Source of the DNA: Ruania suaedae
GTDB lineage: Bacteria > Actinomycetota > Actinomycetes > Actinomycetales > Beutenbergiaceae
Assembly (NCBI RefSeq): GCF_021049265.1
Contig: NZ_CP088018.1
Location: 1,488,001 to 1,552,000, forward strand
Length of the DNA: 64,000 bases
Direction of reading: 5' to 3'
Numbering within the stretch: the first letter of the stretch is position 1; each line of letters opens with the position of its first letter. Below, piece by piece: positions 31,589 to 39,099 of the stretch. The notes under the pieces are model-generated. The model saw nothing but the letters and a program-made list of their open reading frames with translations. It had not been told where the DNA came from and searched no databases. Position numbers and translations under genes: made by a program.

Positions 31589-32356
31589 ATGGGACTGCTG
31601 GACGGGAAGACGCTGCTGGTCACGGGCGTGCTCATGGAGAGCTCGATCGCGTTCTCCGTGGCGCGGCTCGCGCAGGAACAGGGCGCGACCGTGGTGCTCT
31701 CCTCGTTCGGCCGTCAGCTCAAGCTGACGCAGGCGATCGCCCGCCGGCTGCCCCAGCCCGCCCCGGTGGTCGAGCTCGACGTCACCGATGACGGTGACCT
31801 GGCAGCCCTGGCCGAGCGGGTGGGCGAGCACGTCGACCATCTCGACGGTGTGGTCCACTCGATCGGCTTCGCCCCGCAGTCGGTGATGGGCGGGAACTTC
31901 CTGGCGGGTGAGTGGGCGGACGTATCCACCGCCGTGGAGATCTCGGCGTTTTCCCTGAAGTCGCTCGCCGTCGCCGCCCGGCCGTTGCTGACCCGCGGAT
32001 CCTCGGTGGTCGGGCTGACCTTCGACGCCCAGTACGCCTGGCCGGTCTACGACTGGATGGGTGTGGCCAAGGCCGCGTTCGAGGCCACCGCCCGCTACCT
32101 TGCCCGGGATCTGGGCCCGGAGGGCATCCGGGTCAACCTCGTCTCCGCCGGCCCGCTGCGCACGACGGCGGCCAAGTCGATCCCGGGATTCGAGGCGATG
32201 GAGGGCGGCTGGCCCGACCGCGCCCCGCTCGGCTGGGACGTCAATGACGCCGAGCCGACCGCGCGCACCATCGTGGCCATGCTCTCGGACTGGTTCCCGG
32301 CCACGACTGCGGAGATCGTGCACGTCGACGGTGGCGTGCACGCGATGGGGATGTAG
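31589..32356 (+). CDS. fabI: Enoyl-ACP reductase FabI (InhA-like)
   Basis: A 255-residue NADH-dependent enzyme for the last step of each fatty acid elongation cycle. LVTGVLMESSIAFSVAR is the FabI/InhA cofactor segment, SIGFAP the substrate loop, and Tyr154 with Lys161 in YDWMGVAK (Y-x6-K) the catalytic pair. The wide spacing separates it from ordinary short-chain dehydrogenases. GAGGAGAGGG precedes the ATG. It ends 6 bp from the convergent GyrI-like gene. Confidence 0.95.
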   Translation: MGLLDGKTLLVTGVLMESSIAFSVARLAQEQGATVVLSSFGRQLKLTQAIARRLPQPAPVVELDVTDDGDLAALAERVGEHVDHLDGVVHSIGFAPQSVMGGNFLAGEWADVSTAVEISAFSLKSLAVAARPLLTRGSSVVGLTFDAQYAWPVYDWMGVAKAAFEATARYLARDLGPEGIRVNLVSAGPLRTTAAKSIPGFEAMEGGWPDRAPLGWDVNDAEPTARTIVAMLSDWFPATTAEIVHVDGGVHAMGM

Positions 32357-32362
32357 CCGACC

Positions 32363-32983
32363 TCACCGCGGGGCCCGCTCGACCGGTTGGCGCAGCACGG
32401 TACGCAGCCGCTCGGCCGGCACCCGGCGGGGGTCGCCGAGGTAGATCTCGTGGTGACGTCCCCGCAGCTGCAGTCCCTGAGCAGGGATGAACTCGGTGTG
32501 CATCCGCGCCAGCACCGGCCCCTCGGCGTCATAGGGGCCGATGTGCAGGGTCTGTACGCTGAGCCCCTCCTCGAGCGCGGCCAGACGGACCTCCGCCAGT
32601 GCCGGGGCACCGCCTTTGCGCCGCACCGTCTCCCGGGCGGCCTCGACGTGCTCGTTCCCGAGCCAGTCCGGTACGAGGATCATCACCGTCCACCGCCAGC
32701 GCGACTTGTCGCGGTGGGTGGTGAAGTCGGACATGTCCTCGGCCCACCAGAGCGCCTCGAGCGGCATGACCACGTAGTCGCGGCCGAGTTCGTCCTTGCT
32801 GAGGAACTTCAGGGCGTAGGCGAGCGGGTACAGCGACCCGACGGCGCCGGCGTAGTCGGGGGAGGTGTTCGGGTCCCCCTGTCCGTCGATCGCCAGGTAC
32901 TGCAGCGGAGGAACCTCCAGCAGGGAGAATCGGCCGTGGTGGGCGGTGTAGGAGGGGATCGTCGTCTTCAGGTCGATCTTCAC
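32363..32983 (-). CDS. GyrI-like small-molecule-binding protein
   Basis: A 206-residue protein resembling the GyrI-like/SOUL domain found at the C terminus of MerR and AraC regulators, but without a DNA-binding domain. Visible blocks are LEVPPLQYLAIDGQGDP near the N terminus, PLEALWWAEDM in the middle and LQLRGRHHEIYLGDPRR near the end. Stand-alone members bind, and sometimes hydrolyse, hydrophobic compounds; the ligand here is unknown. The start is GTG 32983. Confidence 0.85.
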   Translation of the reverse strand: MKIDLKTTIPSYTAHHGRFSLLEVPPLQYLAIDGQGDPNTSPDYAGAVGSLYPLAYALKFLSKDELGRDYVVMPLEALWWAEDMSDFTTHRDKSRWRWTVMILVPDWLGNEHVEAARETVRRKGGAPALAEVRLAALEEGLSVQTLHIGPYDAEGPVLARMHTEFIPAQGLQLRGRHHEIYLGDPRRVPAERLRTVLRQPVERAPR

Positions 32984-32990
32984 GCGTCAC

Positions 32991-32996
32991 AGTCTG
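32991..32996 (-). promoter_or_regulatory. -10-like element of the GyrI-like gene
   Basis: Minus-strand CAGACT is 7 nt from GTG 32983. It departs from TAnnnT at the first base, so this is a weaker call. Confidence 0.35.
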
Positions 32997-33037
32997 GCCC
33001 GACCGGCCCGGAATCCGGGTCGAACGGCACGCGCGCG

Positions 33038-33043
33038 TAGGCT
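33038..33043 (+). promoter_or_regulatory. -10 element of the SixA-type gene (leaderless type)
   Basis: TAGGCT is followed by six bases and ATG 33050, with no Shine-Dalgarno site. Confidence 0.6.
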
Positions 33044-33049
33044 GCCGAC

Positions 33050-33580
33050 ATGAGCTCGGAGACCAAACACCTGGTGCTGCTGCGCCACGCCCAGGCGGAC
33101 CACGGCGCCCTGCGCGATGTCGACCGGGCCCTGAGCCTGGACGGCCGGACGCACGCGCGGATCGTCGGGCAGCAGCTGGCCGAGGCAGGTCTGCTGCCCG
33201 ACCTGGTGCTGTGCTCGGCGGCGGTCCGCACCCGTCAGACCTGGCAGCTGGCCGAGTCCGGGATGGCCGAGCTCGGCGAGGGCGTGGAGGTGCGCTATCT
33301 GGACGAGCTCTACCAGGCCGACGTCGGTGACGTGCTCGAGGCCGTGCGCGCGGTCCCCGAGACCACCGGGACCGTCCTGGTGGTCGGGCACGAGCCGGTG
33401 ACCTCCGCCGTCGCGCACCTGCTGGCCGGCCCCGGGTCTCAGGAGTCGGCCGTGCACCGGGTCCGTACCGGGGTCTCCACCTCGATGGCCGTGGTGCTCG
33501 ACCACACCGCGCCCTGGGCGGCGCTGGAGCGCCGGGGTTGTGTCCTGACGTCGCTGATCAGCGGCCGCAGGGACGGCTAG
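33050..33580 (+). CDS. SixA-type histidine phosphatase
   Basis: A 176-residue phosphatase of the histidine phosphatase (phosphoglycerate-mutase-like) superfamily. The catalytic RHAQ is at residues 12-15, the second arginine is in CSAAVRTRQT (about 57-66), and the second His is in VVGHEPV (about 111). This short form resembles E. coli SixA, which dephosphorylates phosphohistidine proteins, though small-molecule substrates are possible. Its stop codon forms part of a hairpin shared with serB. Confidence 0.9.
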   Translation: MSSETKHLVLLRHAQADHGALRDVDRALSLDGRTHARIVGQQLAEAGLLPDLVLCSAAVRTRQTWQLAESGMAELGEGVEVRYLDELYQADVGDVLEAVRAVPETTGTVLVVGHEPVTSAVAHLLAGPGSQESAVHRVRTGVSTSMAVVLDHTAPWAALERRGCVLTSLISGRRDG

Positions 33581-33602
33581 CGGCCGGCGGTCGGCGCCGC
33601 TA
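33578..33602. terminator. Bidirectional hairpin between convergent genes
   Basis: TAGCGGC (33578-33584) and GCCGCTA (33596-33602) are perfect inverted copies. Each arm contains the TAG stop of one gene, the SixA-type gene on plus and serB on minus. The dyad therefore probably terminates both transcripts. Confidence 0.6.
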
Positions 33603-34247
33603 CAGCCACTGCAGGACCTGGTCCAACCCGCCGTCGGTGATGGCCCGGTCTGCCTGGGCGGCGACGATCGGCTTGGCATGGAAGGCGATGCCGAGGCCTG
33701 CGGCGGCCAGCATGTCGAGGTCGTTGGCGCCGTCGCCGATCGCGACGGTATCGGCCAGGTCGATGCCATCCTCGGCGGCGAAGGTCCGCAGCCACGTCGC
33801 CTTCGCCGCACGGTCGACGATCGGTCCCGCCACGCGACCGGTCAGGAGCCCTGCGCTCACCCCGAGCCGGTTGGCACGCACCCGCGTGATGCCCACCCCG
33901 GCCGCGATCGGGTCGACGATCTCGTGGAAACCGCCCGAGACCAGGACGAGCGGCCAGCCCCGCGCCTGGGCGCTCTCGACCAGTTCGGCCGCCCCCGGGC
34001 TCAACGAGATCTCGGCGCGTACCTCCTCGAGCACCGACACCGGCAGCCCGGCCAGGGTGGAGACCCGCTCGATCAGGGACCCGGCGAAGTCCAGCTCACC
34101 GGCCATCGCCTGCTCGGTGATCTCGGCCACTCGCTGGCCTGTCCCCGCCCGCGCGGCCAGGAGGTCGATCTGCTCGGCGGTGATGAACGTGGAGTCCACG
34201 TCCATCACGATCAGCCGACGGCGCGCCGGCGTGCTGTGCTCTCCCAT
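33600..34247 (-). CDS. serB: Phosphoserine phosphatase SerB
   Basis: A 215-residue HAD phosphatase for the last step of serine synthesis. The nucleophile is Asp16 with Asp18 in VMDVDST; motif II is VSGGFHEIV, the lysine lies in DRAAKATWL, and motif IV is GDGANDLDML. It lacks the ACT domains of mycobacterial SerB2. It lies downstream of glgC on the same strand and may have its own start signal. Nothing is missing from the catalytic set. Confidence 0.93.
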   Translation of the reverse strand: MGEHSTPARRRLIVMDVDSTFITAEQIDLLAARAGTGQRVAEITEQAMAGELDFAGSLIERVSTLAGLPVSVLEEVRAEISLSPGAAELVESAQARGWPLVLVSGGFHEIVDPIAAGVGITRVRANRLGVSAGLLTGRVAGPIVDRAAKATWLRTFAAEDGIDLADTVAIGDGANDLDMLAAAGLGIAFHAKPIVAAQADRAITDGGLDQVLQWL

Positions 34248-34254
34248 GCGCTCG

Positions 34255-34260
34255 ATCCTG
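34255..34260 (-). promoter_or_regulatory. -10-like element of serB
   Basis: Minus-strand CAGGAT lies 7 nt before ATG 34247, within the 24-bp glgC-serB gap. The first base differs from TAnnnT, so confidence is modest. Confidence 0.35.
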
Positions 34261-34271
34261 CCAGGGCCGGC

Positions 34272-35516
34272 TCAGTCAGCGGTGACGCGCCCGTTCTTCG
34301 GGACGACGGTGATTCCGCCGTCGGTCACGGCGAAGCCGCGCGCGCGATCCTTCTCGTGGTCGGTGCCCACACTCGCCCCCGCCTCGACCACGACGTTCTT
34401 GTCGAGGATCGCGCGACGCACCGTGGCATGCCGGTTGACGCTGACCCCGTCCATGAGGACGGCGTCGGTGACCTGGGACCACGAGTTCACCCGGACGCCG
34501 GGGGAGAGCACCGAGCCGGAGACCTCGCCTCCGGAGACGACCACACCGGGGGAGATGATCGAGTCCGTCGCGTGACCGACCCGGTCCTTGACGGCGTGGA
34601 CGAACTTGGCCGGCGGGAGCCCGGTGTAGCCGGTGTGCAGCGGCCATGCGCTGTTGTAGAGGTTGAAGACCGGCTCGACCGCGATGAGGTCGCGGTTGGC
34701 GTCGTAGTAGGCGTCGAGGGTGCCCACGTCCCGCCAGTAGTCACGGTCGCGGTCCTTCGACCCGGGGACGTCGTTGTCGATGAAGTCGTACAGGCCGCAC
34801 TGCCCCTGGGAGACGAAGTAGGGCACGATGTCGCCGCCCATGTCGTGCTTGGAGTCGGCGCGTGCGGCGTCCTTGGTGACGGCGTCGACCAGGGCGTCGG
34901 CGTTCATCACGTAGTTGCCCATCGAGGCGAGCACCTCGCCGGGGGAGTCGGCCAGGCCGGGGGGATCGGTCGGCTTCTCCAGGAAGGCCGCGATCTTCTG
35001 CGGGTCGTCGGGATCGGCGTCGATCACGCCGAACTGGTCGGCCAGGGACTTCGGCTGCCTGATCCCCGCCACGGTCATCTCGGCCCCCGAGGCGATGTGG
35101 GAGTCGACCATCTGGGAGAAGTCCATGCGGTAGACGTGGTCGGCGCCGACCACCACGACGATGTCCGGCTTCTCGTCGTCGATGAGGTTGAGCGACTGGT
35201 AGATCGCGTCAGCACTGCCCAGGAACCAGTTCTTTCCCACTCGTTGCTGGGCCGGCACGGGGGCCACGTAGTTGCCGAGCAGCGCCGACATCCGCCACGT
35301 GGTGGCGATGTGACGGTCCAGCGAGTGCGACTTGTACTGCGTGAGGACGACGATCTTGAGATAGCCGGAATTCACCACGTTCGACAGCGCGAAGTCGATG
35401 AGGCGGTAGATGCCGCCGAACGGGACCGCGGGCTTGGCCCTGTCCTGGGTCAGCGGCATGAGCCGCTTCCCTTCGCCGCCGGCCAGAACGATCGCGAGAA
35501 CTCGTGGTGCTGCCAT
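34272..35516 (-). CDS. glgC: Glucose-1-phosphate adenylyltransferase
   Basis: A 414-residue enzyme making ADP-glucose from ATP and glucose 1-phosphate. The N terminus has the nucleotidyltransferase signature [14 protein letters not shown] and [22 protein letters not shown] is the metal site, and the C-terminal third is a left-handed beta-helix (repeats such as [10 protein letters not shown] and [11 protein letters not shown]) where allosteric effectors bind. It is divergent from glgM, which uses its product. ATG 35516 is set by TAGGGT 7 nt upstream. Confidence 0.97.
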   Translation of the reverse strand: MAAPRVLAIVLAGGEGKRLMPLTQDRAKPAVPFGGIYRLIDFALSNVVNSGYLKIVVLTQYKSHSLDRHIATTWRMSALLGNYVAPVPAQQRVGKNWFLGSADAIYQSLNLIDDEKPDIVVVVGADHVYRMDFSQMVDSHIASGAEMTVAGIRQPKSLADQFGVIDADPDDPQKIAAFLEKPTDPPGLADSPGEVLASMGNYVMNADALVDAVTKDAARADSKHDMGGDIVPYFVSQGQCGLYDFIDNDVPGSKDRDRDYWRDVGTLDAYYDANRDLIAVEPVFNLYNSAWPLHTGYTGLPPAKFVHAVKDRVGHATDSIISPGVVVSGGEVSGSVLSPGVRVNSWSQVTDAVLMDGVSVNRHATVRRAILDKNVVVEAGASVGTDHEKDRARGFAVTDGGITVVPKNGRVTAD

Positions 35517-35523
35517 GCTCTGA

Positions 35524-35529
35524 ACCCTA
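35524..35529 (-). promoter_or_regulatory. -10 element of glgC (leaderless type)
   Basis: Minus-strand TAGGGT is 7 nt from ATG 35516. It overlaps the proposed -10 of glgM on the other strand. Confidence 0.55.
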
Positions 35530-35533
35530 GAGT
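35528..35533 (+). promoter_or_regulatory. Possible -10 element of glgM
   Basis: TAGAGT would give a start near 35540 and a leader of about 33 nt containing AGGGAG (35561-35566) before TTG 35573. It shares bases 35528-35529 with the glgC -10. Confidence 0.4.
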
Positions 35534-35572
35534 GATCGGGCGGGTTCCACCATCGAAAGCAGGGAGCGAACG

Positions 35573-36769
35573 TTGCGAGTCGACATCCTCAGTCGTGAAT
35601 ACCCACCTCACGTCTACGGCGGCGCCGGGGTTCACGTCGACGAGCTCTCCCGGGTGCTCCGCCGGCACGTGGACGTGCGCGTGCGGTGCTTCGACGGCCC
35701 GCGCGAGGCTCCCGGGGTCACCGGCTACCGGGTGCCGACGGAGCTCGAGGGTGCCAATGCCGCCCTTGCCACCCTCGGGGTGGACCTGCAGATGGCGAAC
35801 GACCTCGCCGGAGCCGATCTGGTGCACTCCCACACCTGGTACGCCAACATGGCCGGCCACCTGGGCGGGCTGCTGCACGGGATCCCGCACGTGATCTCGG
35901 CCCACAGCCTCGAGCCGTTGCGCCCGTGGAAGGCCGAACAGCTCGGCGGCGGGTACGCCCTCTCCAGCTGGGCCGAGCGCACCGCCTACGAGGGTGCCGA
36001 CCGGGTCATCGCCGTCAGCGCCGGCATGCGCGCCGACATCCTGCGCAGCTACCCCCAGCTCGACCCCGGCAAGGTCGTGGTCGTCCACAACGGCATCGAC
36101 CTGCAGGCCTGGCAGCGCCCCACGGCCGACGAGAGCGCCCGGGTCGCCCGGATGCACGGGCTCGACCCCGAGCGCCCGGCCGTCATCTTCGTCGGGCGCA
36201 TCACCCGCCAGAAGGGGCTGCCGCACCTGCTGGACGCGGTGGCGCAGCTGCCACCGGAGGTCCAGCTGGTGCTCTGTGCCGGCGCCCCGGACACCCCCGA
36301 GCTGGCCGAGGAGGTCGCGACCGCAGTGGCCGAGCTCCAGCGCACGCGGACCGGGGTCATCTGGATCGACCAGATGCTGCCCCGCGCCGAGATCGTGGGC
36401 CTGCTGGCGGCCTCGACGGTGTTCGTGTGCCCCTCGGTCTACGAGCCGCTCGGGATCGTCAACCTCGAGGCGATGGCAGTCGGAGTCCCGGTGGTCGGCT
36501 CGGCCACCGGAGGGATCCCCGAGGTGGTCGCCGACGGCGAGACGGGCCTCCTGGTCCCGCTGGAGCAGCGCGAGGACGGGACCGGCACCCCGCTGCAGCC
36601 GGAGCAGTTCGCCGCCGACCTGGCTCGTGCGCTGACGGACGTCACCAGCGACCCGGGCCGTGCTCGCCAGATGGGACGGGCGGGCAGGCGCCGGGCGGAG
36701 GAGCTGTTCTCCTGGGACGCCATCGGCGAGCGCACGCTGGAGGTCTATCGCGAGGTGCTCGGCGGCTGA
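35573..36769 (+). CDS. glgM: GT4-type glycogen/maltose-1-phosphate synthase (GlgM/GlgA)
   Basis: A 398-residue GT-B glycosyltransferase. Its start resembles actinobacterial GlgA proteins ([19 protein letters not shown]), and [12 protein letters not shown] near the C terminus is the ADP-glucose site. The protein belongs to the GT4 group, like Rv1212c, which forms maltose 1-phosphate from ADP-glucose and glucose 1-phosphate, rather than the classical GT5 glycogen synthase. The start is TTG 35573, with AGGGAG at 35561-35566; it gives the expected N terminus. The divergent glgC pairing matches mycobacteria. Confidence 0.92.
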   Translation: MRVDILSREYPPHVYGGAGVHVDELSRVLRRHVDVRVRCFDGPREAPGVTGYRVPTELEGANAALATLGVDLQMANDLAGADLVHSHTWYANMAGHLGGLLHGIPHVISAHSLEPLRPWKAEQLGGGYALSSWAERTAYEGADRVIAVSAGMRADILRSYPQLDPGKVVVVHNGIDLQAWQRPTADESARVARMHGLDPERPAVIFVGRITRQKGLPHLLDAVAQLPPEVQLVLCAGAPDTPELAEEVATAVAELQRTRTGVIWIDQMLPRAEIVGLLAASTVFVCPSVYEPLGIVNLEAMAVGVPVVGSATGGIPEVVADGETGLLVPLEQREDGTGTPLQPEQFAADLARALTDVTSDPGRARQMGRAGRRRAEELFSWDAIGERTLEVYREVLGG

Positions 36770-36777
36770 GGCCGAGC

Positions 36778-37596
36778 TCAGCGCTGCTCGGGCACGCTGA
36801 GCGTGGCCGAGACCATCGCACGGCGCGCGGCAGCGGCGACGTGCCGCATGGCCGCGCCGCGCTGGTCCACCTGCCACACGTTCACCGCGGCTCCGTCGTC
36901 CTCCGCGGCGAGCTGCACGATCGCGTCCAGCCGGGCGGCGCGCACCAGCAGGTCCAGCCGGCGCCGCTCCACCCGCCCGGGAAGCCGCTGTGCCAGCTCC
37001 TCGGGAACCGTGCCCGAGGCGAGGTCGGCGATCTGCTCGGCCGCCTCCGGCCGCCACCGCGCCACGTCCATCCGGGTGAGCGCGTCGATCGCGAGCTCGA
37101 GCGCCTCGGTGAGCCGGCGGCGTGCGTCGGAGGGGGAGTCGGGCACCGGGACGGTGCCGCTGTCGCGGCGGACGTGCCAGGTCACCATCGCCCCCGGTTC
37201 CCAGGCCGATCCGAACTCGACCACGTGCGGCAGGGCCGCCACGGTCGCCTCCCCGGGGCCGCCGACGGCGAGGATCGCCTCTCCCACCTCGCTCGCCTCG
37301 TGCGAGAGGGCCGCGGGCACCCCGATCTCACCCGGGACGGGCAGGGCCGCGTGCACGAGCGCCCGGGTGGCGGCGAGCTCTGCCAGCAGCCGGGCGAGGT
37401 CGTGCCCGGCCCCGCTCGTCTCGGCACTGCTCGTCTCGACGCCGTTCCCGTGCTCGAGGACGATGTGCGGCTCGTCCTCGCCCTGAATCGCGCGCACTGC
37501 GGTGGTCAGGGTCGGGGCCCGGTCGGCAGGGGGAATGGTGCGCATCTCGTCCACCCAGAGGGTGGCGAGCACGCTCCGGGGAAGAGTGATCGGCAC
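36778..37596 (-). CDS. Conserved actinobacterial protein of unknown function
   Basis: I do not recognise a family for this 272-residue protein. It has no signal peptide or membrane helix. It is Ala/Glu/Arg rich, with beta-rich middle segments (VVEFGSAWEPGAMVTWHVRR) and helical stretches on both sides. No metal or nucleotide motif is obvious. The start GTG 37596 is supported by TAGCCT 7 nt upstream. It ends 8 bp from glgM and is divergent from an ABC ATPase, but neither neighbour points to a role. Confidence 0.75.
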   Translation of the reverse strand: MPITLPRSVLATLWVDEMRTIPPADRAPTLTTAVRAIQGEDEPHIVLEHGNGVETSSAETSGAGHDLARLLAELAATRALVHAALPVPGEIGVPAALSHEASEVGEAILAVGGPGEATVAALPHVVEFGSAWEPGAMVTWHVRRDSGTVPVPDSPSDARRRLTEALELAIDALTRMDVARWRPEAAEQIADLASGTVPEELAQRLPGRVERRRLDLLVRAARLDAIVQLAAEDDGAAVNVWQVDQRGAAMRHVAAAARRAMVSATLSVPEQR

Positions 37597-37603
37597 GGCA
37601 GGC

Positions 37604-37609
37604 AGGCTA
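37604..37609 (-). promoter_or_regulatory. -10 element of the unknown gene (leaderless type)
   Basis: Minus-strand TAGCCT is 7 nt from GTG 37596. Confidence 0.5.
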
Positions 37610-37645
37610 GGTCAGGAGCGGTGCAGGTGCCACCCGGGGGACCGA

Positions 37646-37651
37646 TAGGCT
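37646..37651 (+). promoter_or_regulatory. -10 element of the ABC ATPase gene (leaderless type)
   Basis: TAGGCT is 7 nt from ATG 37659, with no Shine-Dalgarno site. Confidence 0.6.
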
Positions 37652-37658
37652 CGCCTGC

Positions 37659-38480
37659 ATGGGTGATGTGCTCCAGCTCGACGATGTGACGGTCCGACGA
37701 GGAGACAAGGCGATCCTCGACTCGGTGACATGGTCGGTCGAGGAGGGCGAACGCTGGGTGGTGCTCGGGCCTAACGGGGCCGGCAAGACCACCATCGTCC
37801 AGCTCGCCGCCGCGCGGATGCACCCGACCGGCGGTCGGGTCCTCGTCCTGGGTGAGGAACTCGGCCGGGTCGACGTCTTCGAGCTGCGGCCGCGGATCGG
37901 GCTCGCGAGTGCCTCGCTCGCCGACCGGATCCCCGGGTCCGAGGTCGTCCTGGACGTGGTGCTGACCGCCTCCTACGGCATGACCGGGCGCTGGCGCGAG
38001 ACCTACGAACAGCTCGACGTGGGCCGTGCACGCGACCTGCTCGCCGCCTTCGGCATGGCGGGTTTCGAGTCCAGGCGCTTCGGGACGCTCTCGGAGGGGG
38101 AGCGCAAGCGGGTGCAGATCGCCCGCGCCCTGATGACCGACCCCGAACTGCTCATCCTGGACGAGCCCGGCGCCGGCCTCGATCTCGGTGGCCGCGAGGA
38201 GCTGGTGGCCGCCCTCGGTGAGCTGGCCGCCGACGTCACCTCACCGGTGCTGGTGCTGGTGACCCATCACGTCGAGGAGATCCCGCCCGGCTTCACCGAC
38301 GGACTGCTGCTGCGCGAGGGCGCCGTGGTGGCGGCCGGGGAGCTGGAGACGGTGATGACGCCCCAGCACCTGTCCCAGGCCTTCGGGCTCGACCTCGTGG
38401 TTGAACGCCACGGTTCGCGCTATGCGGCCCGCGCCCTGGCCGGGGAGCCGGGCGTCCACGGCGCGAGGGCCGCGCAGTAG
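37659..38480 (+). CDS. Stand-alone ABC ATPase (YlmA/ModF-like)
   Basis: A 273-residue ABC ATPase with Walker A GPNGAGKT (about 40-47), signature LSEGERKRVQ, Walker B LLILDEPGAGLD and H-loop VTHHVEEIPPG. LSEGE in place of LSGGQ and the HHVEEIP segment are typical of the YlmA/ModF-like soluble group. No permease gene is adjacent, so it may not be part of a transporter. The substrate or process is unknown. Confidence 0.87.
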   Translation: MGDVLQLDDVTVRRGDKAILDSVTWSVEEGERWVVLGPNGAGKTTIVQLAAARMHPTGGRVLVLGEELGRVDVFELRPRIGLASASLADRIPGSEVVLDVVLTASYGMTGRWRETYEQLDVGRARDLLAAFGMAGFESRRFGTLSEGERKRVQIARALMTDPELLILDEPGAGLDLGGREELVAALGELAADVTSPVLVLVTHHVEEIPPGFTDGLLLREGAVVAAGELETVMTPQHLSQAFGLDLVVERHGSRYAARALAGEPGVHGARAAQ

Positions 38481-38493
38481 CGACCATCCCCGC

Positions 38494-38509
38494 GGTTCGT
38501 GGACGAACC
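38494..38509. promoter_or_regulatory. 16-bp palindrome upstream of the nfeD promoter
   Basis: GGTTCGT-GG-ACGAACC is a perfect dyad. It ends 4 nt before the TAGGAT hexamer at 38514, so it covers the spacer and -35 region of the nfeD-SPFH promoter. It could be an operator. It could also end the ABC ATPase transcript, whose stop is at 38480, but it lacks a T tail and its loop would be only 2 nt. Confidence 0.5.
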
Positions 38510-38513
38510 CGGA

Positions 38514-38519
38514 TAGGAT
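38514..38519 (+). promoter_or_regulatory. -10 element of the nfeD-SPFH operon
   Basis: TAGGAT implies a start near 38526 and a short leader with AAGGAG (38536-38541) before ATG 38546. Confidence 0.5.
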
Positions 38520-38545
38520 GAGCGGCAAGAGACGGAAGGAGACCC

Positions 38546-39031
38546 ATGGACCTGGGCTGGCTGTGGTGGCTCGGAGCAGCGCTGGTGCTCGGCGTGGTCG
38601 AGATGCTCACCGTCGATCTGCTCTTCCTGATGCTCGCCGGGGGCGCCGTCGCTGCGGCCGTCGCCGGCCTGCTCGGTGCGCCGTTCCTGGTGCAGCTGCT
38701 GGTGGCGGCCGTGGTCGCCGTCCTGCTGCTGTTCGGGGTACGCCCGTGGGCGCTCGCCCGGCTCAAGGCGACCACACCCGAGGCCAAGACGGGCATCGAT
38801 GCCCAGATCGGCCGGCTGGCGACCGTGGTGGCCGACGTGACCGACCGGGCCGGCCGGGTCAAGCTCTCCGGTGAGGTGTGGACGGCCCGCAACGAGCAAC
38901 GGGGCACGGTCCTGCCCGCCGGCACCGACGTCGTCGTGGTCCGCATCGAGGGCGCCACGGCCTACGTGAGCGCACCGGAGGTGCCCACGGATCCGAGCCA
39001 GCCCTACGGGCCGCCGGCTCCGGGCTACTGA
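38546..39031 (+). CDS. NfeD-like membrane protein
   Basis: A 161-residue protein with an N-terminal membrane region (about residues 4-72, two to three helices) followed by a soluble OB-fold domain (about 85-145) containing LATVVADVTDRAGRV and LPAGTDVVVVRIEGATAYV. This is the short NfeD form that lacks the ClpP-like protease domain and usually pairs with a flotillin/stomatin-type SPFH protein, as here. The partners organise membrane microdomains. AAGGAG precedes the ATG. Confidence 0.88.
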   Translation: MDLGWLWWLGAALVLGVVEMLTVDLLFLMLAGGAVAAAVAGLLGAPFLVQLLVAAVVAVLLLFGVRPWALARLKATTPEAKTGIDAQIGRLATVVADVTDRAGRVKLSGEVWTARNEQRGTVLPAGTDVVVVRIEGATAYVSAPEVPTDPSQPYGPPAPGY

Positions 39032-39099
39032 GCAACTGATCAGCACTGGTGTGCCTGCGACCGCAGGGGCACCGCCAACCACCACATCGAGGGGTCATC

